Shown: positions 33,101 through 41,474 of the stretch, one piece after another
Layout: every line of letters starts with the position of its first letter
How positions within the stretch are numbered: position 1 is the stretch's first letter
Origin: an uncultured Desulfobacteraceae bacterium
Lineage (GTDB): Bacteria > Desulfobacterota > Desulfobacteria > Desulfobacterales > UBA5852
DNA: 64,000 nucleotides
Assembly (NCBI GenBank): GCA_913060875.1
Contig: CAJXSL010000001.1
Coordinates: forward strand, 1,143,398-1,207,397
Direction of reading: 5' to 3'
Made by a program: the position numbers and the translations under genes
The notes under the pieces: generated by a model
The model's database searches: none
What the model saw: the letters and a program-made list of their open reading frames with translations, nothing else
What the model was told of the DNA's origin: nothing

Positions 33101-34483
33101 CTAATCGGGTTCGGGCACGAATGTATCCCGGGCCAGGTTTTCAAAGCGTGTATACGCATGGATGAAGGCCAAATTCACGTCGCCCGTCGGCCCGTTGCGA
33201 TGCTTGGCGACGATAATCTCGGCTTTGCCGATATTGGGATTGTTTTCCTCGCGGTTGTAGACTTCATCACGGTAAATAAACATGACAACGTCCGCATCCT
33301 GTTCCAAGGCCCCGGATTCGCGCAAGTCGGAAAGCTTGGGGCGCTTATCGGTCCGTTCTTCAAGCTTGCGGTTGAGCTGGGAAAGGGCAATGACCGGTAC
33401 GTCCAGTTCTTTGGCCAGGCCCTTCAGGGACCGGGAGATCTCCGATATTTCAAGGTCGCGGCGTTCGATATTCTGCCGTCCCTGCATCAACTGCAGGTAA
33501 TCAATAATAATCAGTCCCAGCTTGTTGTCCATTTTCAGGCGTCGGGCTTTGGCCCGGACGTCTATGGATGTCAGGTCCGGTGAATCATCTATAAAGATTG
33601 GGGCTTCAGACAGTACGCTGGCCGCATGGGTCAGGTTGCCCCAGTCATCGTTGCTCAAAAAGCCGCCCCGCAGCCGATGGGAATCGACCCGCGCCTCGGC
33701 ACAGAGCATGCGCATGGAAAGCTGCTCCTTGGACATTTCCAGCGAGAACAAGGCGACCGCCGTATTGGTTTCCACGGCGGTATTGCGCGCCATGTTCAGC
33801 GCGAAAGCGGTTTTACCCATACTGGGGCGCGCCGCCAGAATGATCAGGTCGGAGGGTTGAAATCCCGAAGTCAGGTAGTCAAGATCCGTGAACCCGGTGG
33901 GCACACCGGTAATGAGGGCCTTGTTGCCTTGCCGTTCTTCGAGTTTGTCGATATTTTTTTCGATGAGAGAACTGATGGGATGAAAGGTTTTGCGGGATTT
34001 GTTCTCGGCGATTTCGAAGACGGACTGTTCGGCAAAATCGAGAAGATCGTCCACATTGCCGCGATCTTCAAAACATTTTTGAACGATTTGGTTCGACTTG
34101 GCGATCAGGCGCCTCACACTGGCCTTATCGTGGACAATTTTGGCATAGTGGGCGGCATTGATAGCCACGGGGGCGGTATCCACCAGTTTGGAGAGAAAAG
34201 CGGCGCCCCCGATATCCTCCAGATACCCTTTTTCTTTTAAGACATTGGCCAGTGTAACGAGGTCGACCGGTTCGCTGCGGGCAAAAAGGTCGGTAATCCC
34301 TTCGAATATGCGCTGATGGGCCGATCGATAGAAATCTTCCGGGGAAAGGATTTCGAGGATGTCCAGCAACGCGGTATTGTCGATCAGAATGGCGCTGATC
34401 AGGGAGGCCTCCGCCTCCAGGTTCTGGGGTGGCAGATGATGAAGGGATGGATCTTTAACAGACGGTGTCGGCGTCGCGGCCAT
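33101..34483 (-). CDS. dnaB: Replicative DNA helicase DnaB
   Basis: DnaB is the hexameric replicative helicase. The 460-residue protein has the N-terminal domain starting PPQNLEAEASLISAIL and the RecA-like domain with Walker A ILAARPSMGKTAFALNMA, LFSLEMSKEQLSMRML, IIIDYLQLMQGR and SRSLKGLAKELDVPVIALSQ. No intein is present. It is the last gene of the rpsF-rpsR-rplI-dnaB operon, a classical arrangement, 120 bp after rplI. Confidence 0.97.
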   Translation of the reverse strand: MAATPTPSVKDPSLHHLPPQNLEAEASLISAILIDNTALLDILEILSPEDFYRSAHQRIFEGITDLFARSEPVDLVTLANVLKEKGYLEDIGGAAFLSKLVDTAPVAINAAHYAKIVHDKASVRRLIAKSNQIVQKCFEDRGNVDDLLDFAEQSVFEIAENKSRKTFHPISSLIEKNIDKLEERQGNKALITGVPTGFTDLDYLTSGFQPSDLIILAARPSMGKTAFALNMARNTAVETNTAVALFSLEMSKEQLSMRMLCAEARVDSHRLRGGFLSNDDWGNLTHAASVLSEAPIFIDDSPDLTSIDVRAKARRLKMDNKLGLIIIDYLQLMQGRQNIERRDLEISEISRSLKGLAKELDVPVIALSQLNRKLEERTDKRPKLSDLRESGALEQDADVVMFIYRDEVYNREENNPNIGKAEIIVAKHRNGPTGDVNLAFIHAYTRFENLARDTFVPEPD

Positions 34484-34603
34484 GGGGCAATGCCTATCGT
34501 TCGGTTTGCGCGGGTCCGGTGGTGTCGCGAAGGCCTCGGGTCACCGTCCTGCTGTTTTCAGAAAGGTGACCAGAGGCCTCGTTTGGCAGGTTGGGTGCAG
34601 GCG

Positions 34604-35059
34604 TTAGGCTGTTTCTTCTTCCGGTTCCACATGAACCGTAATTTCCGGTTCGACATCCCGGTACACCCGGATCGGCACCTGGTAAGTCCCAATCGCTTTG
34701 ATGGGCTCTTTGAGAAGGACCACCCGTCGTTCAACCTGTACATCCTGTTTGGCAAGGGCGTCAACAATATCACGCACGGTGACCGAGCCATAAAGCCGTT
34801 CTTCATCGGCTGTCTTGGCCTTGATGGTACAGGTGACACCGTCCAGGCGCTGAGCCATTTCTTCCGCCATGGATTTCTCTTTAGCAATCTGCAGATCGAA
34901 TTTGGCCTTTTCCTGTTCGAGCATGCGGCGATTCTGCGGCGTTGCCTTGACGGCCTTGCCTTGTGGGAATAGATAATTGCGCGCATAGCCGTCGGCCACT
35001 TCCACCTCACTCCCGATAATGCCCAGGGATTCGATGGTTTCTTTTAAAATGATTCGCAT
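34604..35059 (-). CDS. rplI: 50S ribosomal protein L9
   Basis: A 151-residue L9: MRIILKETIESLGIIGSEVE, DGYARNYLFPQGKAVKAT, the long connecting helix and the C-terminal domain LYGSVTVRDIVDAL, with an acidic tail. The ATG at 35059 has GGAGG upstream and matches the family start; the frame open to 35140 is extended by non-homologous residues. L9 binds 23S rRNA near the L1 stalk. Confidence 0.95.
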   Translation of the reverse strand: MRIILKETIESLGIIGSEVEVADGYARNYLFPQGKAVKATPQNRRMLEQEKAKFDLQIAKEKSMAEEMAQRLDGVTCTIKAKTADEERLYGSVTVRDIVDALAKQDVQVERRVVLLKEPIKAIGTYQVPIRVYRDVEPEITVHVEPEEETA

Positions 35060-35212
35060 AACGATAAACCTCCGAAAAACGCAATGAGCCGTGAACTCGT
35101 CACGAATGCCAACCCGGTGGATGGAGAATCGCCGCGGCATCCGAATGTGAATGCCTGCACCTTTCAGGCGCCGTCGAATGACGGCGGGATCCTCCGCGGG
35201 TTGCTTATGGTT

Positions 35213-35479
35213 TTACTTGAAATCGAGCGTTCCCACATAGGGCAACAGTGCAATCATGCGCGCCCGCTTGATGGCCAGGGTCAATTTGCGCTGGTGTTTG
35301 GCGCAGGCCCCGGAAATGCGCCGAGGGATGATCTTGCCGCGCTCGGTCGTGAAATTCCGCAGCGTTCGGGGTTCCTTGTAATCGATGACCAGACTGCGAT
35401 CCGCGCAGAAACGGCAGACTTTACGGCGATGATAAACGCGTCTTCTTCTTTTACGGGGACGGGGACGGGCATGTGCCAT
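35213..35479 (-). CDS. rpsR: 30S ribosomal protein S18
   Basis: An 88-residue S18 with a basic N-terminus, [19 protein letters not shown] and the signature [20 protein letters not shown]. The Cys set (CRFC plus a later Cys) is of the zinc-binding form. It begins 1 bp after the rpsF stop. S18 forms a dimer with S6 on the platform of the 30S subunit. Confidence 0.96.
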   Translation of the reverse strand: MAHARPRPRKRRRRVYHRRKVCRFCADRSLVIDYKEPRTLRNFTTERGKIIPRRISGACAKHQRKLTLAIKRARMIALLPYVGTLDFK

Positions 35480-35480
35480 T

Positions 35481-35957
35481 TTACACTTCCTCCTTCTTGG
35501 CTTCGGATTCGGTCGGTTCAGGGGCTGTTTCCGGCTCGGCTTCCGCCGGTTTCTCCTCGGCGGTTGCCTCGGCCGGTGCTTCCGGCGCTTCTACCGCCTC
35601 GGTTTCCGTCGCCGTTTCGGCTTCGGCCTCAGATTCTGACATTGCCTCCTGGATGCGTTCCATATCCGCTTCCTTGTCAAGAAGAACCGTCATGTATTTC
35701 ATGACACGGTCATCGATGCGGAACTGCCGTTCCATCTCGCTGACAAGATCGCCGCCACCGCAATAGTCAACACGCACATAGTAGCCGCGTTGTTTCTTTT
35801 TGATCTCATAGGCCAGTTTACGGCCTCCCCATTCGTCAAACTCCACCAGCAGACCCCCCTTCTGGGGAATCAGCTCGCGAATCCGGTCGAACACGGGACC
35901 GCGCTGCTCTTCGCCGAGGTCCGGATCGACGATCACGATTGTTTCATATCTACGCAT
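35481..35957 (-). CDS. rpsF: 30S ribosomal protein S6, with long acidic tail
   Basis: S6 fold is shown by [37 protein letters not shown] and [11 protein letters not shown]. The ATG at 35957 has GGAGGA upstream. The core ends near residue 105; about 50 further residues are almost entirely Glu, Ala, Pro and Thr, a low-complexity acidic tail. E. coli S6 carries a short poly-Glu tail added after translation, so a genetically encoded acidic tail is notable but not unique. First gene of the operon. Confidence 0.96.
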   Translation of the reverse strand: MRRYETIVIVDPDLGEEQRGPVFDRIRELIPQKGGLLVEFDEWGGRKLAYEIKKKQRGYYVRVDYCGGGDLVSEMERQFRIDDRVMKYMTVLLDKEADMERIQEAMSESEAEAETATETEAVEAPEAPAEATAEEKPAEAEPETAPEPTESEAKKEEV

Positions 35958-36043
35958 ACGTCCTCCTTGTGGATGTAAAGCCCCGGGAGCGACCCGGAGC
36001 AAGGATCAGGCCGATGGATATCGGCCAATAAATAAAACAGATC

Positions 36044-36072
36044 TTTTAATCCCTTTTTTTGAATTTTGTCAA
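36044..36072 (-). promoter_or_regulatory. Sigma-70 promoter for rpsF operon
   Basis: On the minus strand a perfect -35 TTGACA (36067-36072) is followed after 17 bp by TTAAAA (36044-36049), in an AT-rich stretch about 87 bp upstream of rpsF. Confidence 0.6.
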
Positions 36073-36143
36073 TAAAATATTTCACCATTCTCGGCCTTCA
36101 GGACGGGGAATGGGTCCGGGTACGATAATGGTATGGATATTCC

Positions 36144-36182
36144 AAATAAAAAGGGGCGGATCCCCCAAGGATTCTGCCCCTT
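36144..36182 (-). terminator. Terminator downstream of the tRNA-Lys relic
   Basis: On the minus strand TAAGGGGCAGA...CCGCCCCTTTTTATTT forms a stem (AAGGGGC with GCCCCTT) followed by a T-rich tail. It lies just after the 3' end of the tRNA-Lys pseudogene, where a tRNA terminator belongs, and ahead of the rpsF promoter. Confidence 0.65.
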
Positions 36183-36194
36183 ATATTGCAATTG

Positions 36195-36263
36195 TGGTGG
36201 GCCGTGAAGGAATCTAACCTTCAACCTACGGAGTAAGCGTATGCCCTAATTACGTACTGGCCC
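36195..36263 (-). pseudogene. tRNA-Lys relic (direct-repeat partner of the tRNA at 50365-50441)
   Basis: Read on the minus strand, the last 35 bases (variable loop end, T arm, acceptor 3' strand and CCA) match the intact tRNA-Lys with one change (T-loop TTCGATT to TTAGATT). The 5' half still resembles it (GGGCC, AATTAGG, ACTC, GTAGG) but has lost about 8 bases, including most of the anticodon arm, so it cannot be a working tRNA. It may be a displaced original tRNA end left by island integration, or a decayed duplicate. Confidence 0.75.
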
Positions 36264-36294
36264 CGACGCGGTCGCAGACTGTTGATTGCCCCTG

Positions 36295-37287
36295 TCATGG
36301 AATGAGGACAATTTTTGCGGCTGCCGTCCGGCCTTTGTCCAAATCACGAAAAGCTTGCGCACCCTCCGAAAGGGGGCGGGTTTCCACCCAGGTCAAATCG
36401 CCGAGCTGCCCGCTGGCAAGGCTTCGTGCCGCAGCCCGCACATCCTCCGGGGTGTAGCAATAGACACCGAGCAGGGTAATTTCGAAAAGGGTGAGTTTGC
36501 GGATATCCAGTTCGCCGGCCGCATCCATCAGGCCGATATGAACAAAAATTCCTCCGGGTTTGATGGCGGCCATGGCCGTTTTGCGGGTGACCCCGCCGCC
36601 CACGGCGTCGACCGCCAAGTCGAAGGAATCATTTTCCAGGGCCGGGTCGTTGATCGGGTCGTGGACCCGGCATCCCGCATGCGCCGCCAGGCTTTCCCGG
36701 CGCAGCGGGTTGGTTTCCGATACAACAAGGCGTTTACAGCCATAGGCCCGCAGCAACAGTGCGGCCAGAAACCCAACGGCACCACCGCCGATGACCAGCG
36801 TGTTGAGTTCCGCTAACGGGCGGTGCGACGCCTTGCGGGCCAGGTTCAATGCATGCAGGGCCGTCGCCGTCGGTTCGGTCAAGGATGCATGTACGGCATT
36901 CATGGAATCCGGTATAGCGATGATATTGGTGGATGGAATGATGACGTACTCGGCATAAGCTCCGGCCAGCCGCATGCCGATCAATTCACGGTCGGCGCAC
37001 AGGTGGGAACGCCCTGTGTCACAATAGGCACATCGGCCGCAGGTGATCAGCGGATTGATAACGATTCGCGTGCCGGCATCCGTTCCGGAAACCACACTGC
37101 CAGCGACTTCATGGCCGAGAATCAGCGGCGGCACCCGACGCGGATCCTTGCCGTGAAAGGCGTGCATGTCGGAACCGCAGATTCCCGTCGCCTCAACCTT
37201 GACCAGCACATCATCCGGCCCGGGAACCGGGTCCGGCTCGTCCCGGTAAACAATCCGGTTCGTATCAGTGTACACCAATGCTTTCAT
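36295..37287 (-). CDS. Zinc-dependent medium-chain alcohol dehydrogenase
   Basis: A 330-residue MDR protein. Catalytic zinc ligands are in GICGSDMHAFHG and GHEVAGSV; the structural zinc loop is CGRCAYCDTGRSHLC; NAD binding is LVIGGGAVGFLAALLL. The family oxidises secondary or polyol hydroxyls (threonine, sorbitol and the like). It is the last gene of the minus-strand island operon, 48 bp after an SDR. In C3-sulfonate pathways MDR and SDR enzymes (HpsP/HpsO type) interconvert the 2-hydroxy stereoisomers of dihydroxypropanesulfonate; that role is my inference from context, not from a specific motif. Confidence 0.88.
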   Translation of the reverse strand: MKALVYTDTNRIVYRDEPDPVPGPDDVLVKVEATGICGSDMHAFHGKDPRRVPPLILGHEVAGSVVSGTDAGTRIVINPLITCGRCAYCDTGRSHLCADRELIGMRLAGAYAEYVIIPSTNIIAIPDSMNAVHASLTEPTATALHALNLARKASHRPLAELNTLVIGGGAVGFLAALLLRAYGCKRLVVSETNPLRRESLAAHAGCRVHDPINDPALENDSFDLAVDAVGGGVTRKTAMAAIKPGGIFVHIGLMDAAGELDIRKLTLFEITLLGVYCYTPEDVRAAARSLASGQLGDLTWVETRPLSEGAQAFRDLDKGRTAAAKIVLIP

Positions 37288-37335
37288 GAAATATCACTCC
37301 ATTCGAATTTTATACGGTGCGGATGCCGCACAAGG

Positions 37336-38112
37336 TTATTTAGCTGTCCAGCCACCGTCGATAAATATGGTCTGGCCGGTAATATAGTCCGAGGCTGGCG
37401 AAGACAGGAAGATCGTCAACCCGTCAATATCCTCCACCACGCCCGTTCGCCCTGTGATCGTCTGTCGGGCAAGGGCCCGGATCACGTCCTCTTTTTCGTA
37501 AAGCGGCGCGGTGAGGCCGGTCTTAAAGAAACCGGGAGCAATGGCATTGCAGGTGATACCGCTGTGATCGGCCGACCAGGACTCAGCCATGGCCCGGGTC
37601 AACTGCATGACGCCGCCTTTGGACGTCCCATAGGCCAATCCGTTTTTAAAGGCCCGCACCGACTGTAGCGAGGCAATGTTGACAATTTTGCCCCACCCCT
37701 TGGCCAGCATGCCGGGAACCACCAGTTTGGCCAGGAAAAAAGGCGCACCCAGGTTGAGGGCCATGGTATCGTGCCATATTTCTTTGGTAATCTCCTGCCA
37801 GGGCCGCCGGGGGTTTACGCCGGCGGCATTGATCAGGATGTCGACCGGCCCGAAGCAGGTCTCTGCCTGTCTGGCCAAGTCATCCAATTCGCCAATACGA
37901 CCGACATCATAAGCCACATGGTCGGCCCGGCCGCCGGTTTCACGGACAGCGTTCACCGCCTCCCGCAGGGCGTCTTCGCTTCGGGCCACGTGAACGACGG
38001 CAGCGCCGGCAGCCGCCAGTGCCCGGGCCATGCCTTTTCCGATTCCGGAACTGGCACCGGTCACCAATGCAACTTTGCCGTCAAGACGAAATAGCTTTTC
38101 GATCATCGTCAT
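37336..38112 (-). CDS. SDR-family oxidoreductase
   Basis: A 258-residue classical short-chain dehydrogenase: VALVTGASSGIGKGMA (cofactor site), LINAAGVNP (NNAG-type motif), the Ser in IASLQSV, the YGTSK catalytic pair (YxxxK) and the ending FIDGGWTAK. HVARSEDAL after strand 2 has Arg, which may favour NADP. The best general resemblance is to gluconate 5-dehydrogenase/3-oxoacyl-ACP-reductase-like SDRs. It precedes the zinc dehydrogenase gene. Substrate probably a hydroxyl of the sulfonate or sugar acid handled by the island. Confidence 0.88.
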   Translation of the reverse strand: MTMIEKLFRLDGKVALVTGASSGIGKGMARALAAAGAAVVHVARSEDALREAVNAVRETGGRADHVAYDVGRIGELDDLARQAETCFGPVDILINAAGVNPRRPWQEITKEIWHDTMALNLGAPFFLAKLVVPGMLAKGWGKIVNIASLQSVRAFKNGLAYGTSKGGVMQLTRAMAESWSADHSGITCNAIAPGFFKTGLTAPLYEKEDVIRALARQTITGRTGVVEDIDGLTIFLSSPASDYITGQTIFIDGGWTAK

Positions 38113-38226
38113 TTTCCGTTCTGTATGTAAGCTGGTTTACGCGCCTGATCCACCAGGGTCTTAAAAATCCCATTTAATTTCAAAGGGAACGATCCTAAGC
38201 GCACCGGACCAGCCGCGTTTCGGCGA

Positions 38227-38303
38227 CGGCGCCGGGAAACTGTCTCATCGGCTTCAGGGCCGAACGAACCGCAGCGCCCGGACCGTTCCTCGTCCCGGCG
38301 CCG
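38227..38303. repeat. 11-bp inverted repeat between dehydrogenase genes
   Basis: CGGCGCCGGGA at 38227-38237 and TCCCGGCGCCG at 38293-38303 are perfect inverted arms 55 bp apart in the 211-bp gap between two island dehydrogenase genes. A stable long-loop hairpin could form in the operon mRNA. There is no T-run, so it is not a classical terminator; an mRNA processing or stability element is possible. Confidence 0.5.
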
Positions 38304-38323
38304 CTGTTGCTCAGCCCGACAGC

Positions 38324-39193
38324 TTACTCAATGACCTTGTAGACAGCATTGCAGTCATCACCGCCAAATCCCGCGGCATTGGCCTGCTTGAAGTAATCAA
38401 GCGCTACTTTCATCAGTCTCGGATCCTTATTCCACTGATTGGCCATCTCGCAGCCTAACCGAACATCCTTCAGGGCCAAATCCAGGCCAAAGCGCGGGGC
38501 AAAGTCACCATTGGCAATCCAGGGGGCGCGCAACGCCGACTGAAAACTCTTGCCACCGGTCTCTTCAATCAGTTCGGCCATCAGGGACGGCGCAATGCCC
38601 GCCTTTTCACCCAACCGGATTCCCTCGGCAATCACCGCAACATTCGTCATGCCCATCATGTTGGAAATCAACTTGAAGGCCTGAGACGCTTCGACTTCTC
38701 CCATGTAGTAGACCGGGTCGCCCACGATCTGGAGGATTTCCTTGAGTTCTTCGTAGGTCTCTTTTTTCCCACCCGCGAATATCGGTTCCTCGGCCTTTTC
38801 GGCGGCGGCGGGGTTTTTCCCCAGCGGGCAGGCAAGAAAACGGATGCTGAGCGCCTCGCAGGCATTGGACACTTTGCGCGCGGACTGCGGATCGATGGTG
38901 CTGACATCGATATAGGCCGCGCCGGTCTTCATGGCTGCCAGCAAACCGTCCGGCCCGAGCATCACCTGTTCGATGTGGGATGGCAGCGGCAACGAGGTAA
39001 AAACGACATCTGCATCGGCCAGATCTTCCACGGCGCCAGCGGCTTTGCCGGAAGTCCCGGCCGCCAGTGTCTTTTCGATAGCTTCCTGGCTCAGGTCATA
39101 AGCCAGAACATCTTTACCGGCCCGAATCAGGTTCCGTGCCAGTCCTCCACCCATGTTTCCCAATCCGATAAATCCGAAAAGCATAGTTTTCAC
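38324..39193 (-). CDS. Beta-hydroxyacid (3-hydroxyisobutyrate-like) dehydrogenase
   Basis: A 289-residue beta-HAD: FGFIGLGNMGGGLARNLI (NAD(P) site), DVSTIDPQSARKV, and the catalytic lysine in SQAFKLISNMMGMTN. The usual substrate block PVSGG is replaced here by CPLGKNPAAAEKAEEP; a Lys/Arg in this block is, as I recall, also a feature of sulfolactaldehyde reductase YihU, whose substrate carries a sulfonate. This would suit oxidation of dihydroxypropanesulfonate to sulfolactaldehyde. That assignment is inference; tartronate-semialdehyde or succinate-semialdehyde type substrates remain possible. Confidence 0.88.
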   Translation of the reverse strand: MKTMLFGFIGLGNMGGGLARNLIRAGKDVLAYDLSQEAIEKTLAAGTSGKAAGAVEDLADADVVFTSLPLPSHIEQVMLGPDGLLAAMKTGAAYIDVSTIDPQSARKVSNACEALSIRFLACPLGKNPAAAEKAEEPIFAGGKKETYEELKEILQIVGDPVYYMGEVEASQAFKLISNMMGMTNVAVIAEGIRLGEKAGIAPSLMAELIEETGGKSFQSALRAPWIANGDFAPRFGLDLALKDVRLGCEMANQWNKDPRLMKVALDYFKQANAAGFGGDDCNAVYKVIE

Positions 39194-39297
39194 TCCTTAG
39201 TTGTTTTCCGTTATGAAATTGAAATGTCGTTGCCGAGCCGGCAACGAAACGCATTCGGTCTCCCCGGGGCTTGAATTCCATGCCCGGCGCATATCAT

Positions 39298-39525
39298 CTA
39301 TCCACCGCCAATGGGCGGTATCATCGTAACCGTGTCTCCTTCGGTCAATATCCGGTCGAAAGTGGCACTGCGACCGTTGACCGCCAGGATGCCGACTTCG
39401 ATTTCGTTGAGTGCCAGATGGCCAAGCAGGTCCCGAACAGTGGATCCGTCGTCGATGTCGATCATGTTCGGCGATATGCCCGGTTCCTTTTCACAAACAG
39501 CAAAACGTTTAACTGTGACTCTCAT
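39298..39525 (-). CDS. MoaD/ThiS-family sulfur-carrier-like protein
   Basis: A 75-residue ubiquitin-fold protein: MRVTVKRFAV, GSTVRDLLGHLAL, VGILAVNGR and ending in IPPIGGG, with the C-terminal Gly-Gly used for thiocarboxylation or adenylation. It overlaps the end of the AOR gene by 17 bases. MoaD-like genes paired with AOR genes are common and are presumed to serve synthesis of the tungsto- or molybdopterin cofactor. Confidence 0.85.
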   Translation of the reverse strand: MRVTVKRFAVCEKEPGISPNMIDIDDGSTVRDLLGHLALNEIEVGILAVNGRSATFDRILTEGDTVTMIPPIGGG

Positions 39526-41398
39526 TGACCAACCATTCCAGGTTCAGTTCGATCAGTTTGCCGCGGGTCGGTCGCCCCTGCTTATCCCAGCCCGACATTT
39601 CGTAATAAAGGTCGATGGCCTCCCGAAACACCACCGGATCAATAAGCTGCCCCTTGATGGGGCCGTTGGGCATTGGCTGGTGCCACCTGCGAATCACCCG
39701 GTCGTCCTTTGGCTTAAATCCTTCCCGGTTATTGAACACCCGGGCCATGACCGTCCCCCGTTCCGAAACCTTAATCATATCGTGAAGGCTGGTGTCCCAA
39801 CCGGTGATCGCCCTGACTGAATCCACCAGTTTCTCGAAGGTCATGGCGTGGATCGGGACCGAGCAAAAATTGCAGATCCCATAGCAATTGTTGATCTGCC
39901 AGGCCTTCTGCCCGTTGACGAAAAAGCGGACTTTTTCGGCGTTGGTCTCCAGCGGTTTGACCGGATCGAAAATCCCGAGGGGATGCAGTTTGCTCACCCC
40001 CTCGCCCTGAAAGGCGACGTCGTGGGGTGTTTCGATATGGTCGGCCCCGGTGGGGCACAGCGCAAACCCCATGCCCATGCCGGTCTTTCCGCGGCCGTCG
40101 TGCAAGGGCAGTTCCTGGCCCTTGATGTGGAAGGCGTATTTTTCGGCTCCCTTGCCGAGGATTTCGGCGGCCTTTTTCACACCCATGGAAAGGATCTCTC
40201 CGATCCCACTGCAATGGGCTATCTCCTCGATCAGCCAGATCATGGCGTCGGCATCCCCCCAGTTCAGCGACCGGCCGCCCGTGTGCTTTTCGGTGATAAT
40301 CCCGTGTTCAAAACACTCGAAGGCAAAAGCGATGACGCAGCCGGTGGAGATGGTATCCAGCCCGTATAGATTGCATAGCTGGTTACCTCGGGCCACGGCC
40401 GGCAGGTTATCGATGTCGCACAGGGAACCCAGTGCCGCCAGGGTCTCGTATTCCGCGCCGCCAAAACGTTTATCCAGAGGGTATTTGTCGTTGTCCAGGG
40501 TGACCCGCCGCTTGCAACGGACCGCACAGGAATAGCAGGTACTGGCCGAATGGAAGATGGTGTCGTGGTATGCTTCGTGACCGATCTTGTCTGCGCCCTC
40601 GAAAACCCCATCCCGAAAATTGTGGGTGGTCAGAATACCAGTATCGTTGAGGGCCTTGACTAGCACCGTGGTGCCAACCTTGGACAAGCCGACGTTGGGC
40701 GGATGCACCTTGATCCGGGCATTGTGCCACTTGCGCAGCGCCTTGACTTTTTCCGGATCGGCCATCTCTGTCTTCTTCCGTCCACGGGCCGCAACGGCCT
40801 TCAGGTTCTTGGATCCCATCACCGCACCCATACCGCAGCGGCCGTTATAATGTTCCATGTCGTTCTGGACACAGGCATAGGGGATCCTGCGCTCACCGGC
40901 GGGCCCGATGGAGGCCACCCGAACCATTTTCTCTCCGGTATCTTCACGAATGCGCTCCAGGGTCCTCCAGTTGTCCTGCCCCCAGATGGCGGCGGCATCC
41001 CGGATCTCCACATCACCGTCTTTCAAGTAGAGATAAACCGGTTTGGGAGCACGCCCCTGCACAACGATGGCGTCGAACCCGGCAAACTTCAGTTCGGGCC
41101 CGAAGTACCCGCCGGCTTCGGTACGCCCGAAGGCCCCGGTCAGCGGCGATTTGGCGGCTATCGAATAGCGGCTGTACCCGGACAGGGGAGCACCGGTCAC
41201 CACCGAGCAGGCAAACACCAGAACATTTTCAGCGGAGAGCGGATCGACGCCCGGTTTCAAGAGTTTGAGCAGGTAATAGGCGGCCAATGACGATCCCCCG
41301 ATGTATGTCCGGTACCAGTTTTCGCCTGGTTCTTCTATCTCCCAGGTGCTGTCCGTCAAATTGACGTGCAGTATTTTCCCGTTGTATCCAAAAGGCAT
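39509..41398 (-). CDS. Aldehyde:ferredoxin oxidoreductase (tungsten AOR family)
   Basis: A 629-residue AOR. Family blocks are GYNGKILHVNLT, YIGGSSLAAYYLL, GAFGRTEAGGYFGPELKFAG and HYNGRCGMGAVMGSKNLKAV. Iron-sulfur ligands are C288-x2-C291-x3-C295 (CYSCAVRC), the same numbers as in Pyrococcus AOR, with C505/C509/C512 nearby for the fourth. AORs oxidise aldehydes to acids, passing electrons to ferredoxin at a bis-tungstopterin. In this island it could oxidise sulfolactaldehyde (or a sugar-acid aldehyde) to the acid. The substrate is inferred. It lies between the TRAP genes and the MoaD-like gene. Confidence 0.93.
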   Translation of the reverse strand: MPFGYNGKILHVNLTDSTWEIEEPGENWYRTYIGGSSLAAYYLLKLLKPGVDPLSAENVLVFACSVVTGAPLSGYSRYSIAAKSPLTGAFGRTEAGGYFGPELKFAGFDAIVVQGRAPKPVYLYLKDGDVEIRDAAAIWGQDNWRTLERIREDTGEKMVRVASIGPAGERRIPYACVQNDMEHYNGRCGMGAVMGSKNLKAVAARGRKKTEMADPEKVKALRKWHNARIKVHPPNVGLSKVGTTVLVKALNDTGILTTHNFRDGVFEGADKIGHEAYHDTIFHSASTCYSCAVRCKRRVTLDNDKYPLDKRFGGAEYETLAALGSLCDIDNLPAVARGNQLCNLYGLDTISTGCVIAFAFECFEHGIITEKHTGGRSLNWGDADAMIWLIEEIAHCSGIGEILSMGVKKAAEILGKGAEKYAFHIKGQELPLHDGRGKTGMGMGFALCPTGADHIETPHDVAFQGEGVSKLHPLGIFDPVKPLETNAEKVRFFVNGQKAWQINNCYGICNFCSVPIHAMTFEKLVDSVRAITGWDTSLHDMIKVSERGTVMARVFNNREGFKPKDDRVIRRWHQPMPNGPIKGQLIDPVVFREAIDLYYEMSGWDKQGRPTRGKLIELNLEWLVNESHS

Positions 41399-41474
41399 GA
41401 TATCACCTCATCATTAAATCTTATCAGTTCTGGTGGCTGCCAAAACGCTGAAAGAGGCCAGCCGGCACTTGGTA

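Noticed and set aside
36195-36263. A functional second tRNA-Lys
   Set aside because: The anticodon arm is largely lost and the D arm does not fold; only the 3' third is intact.
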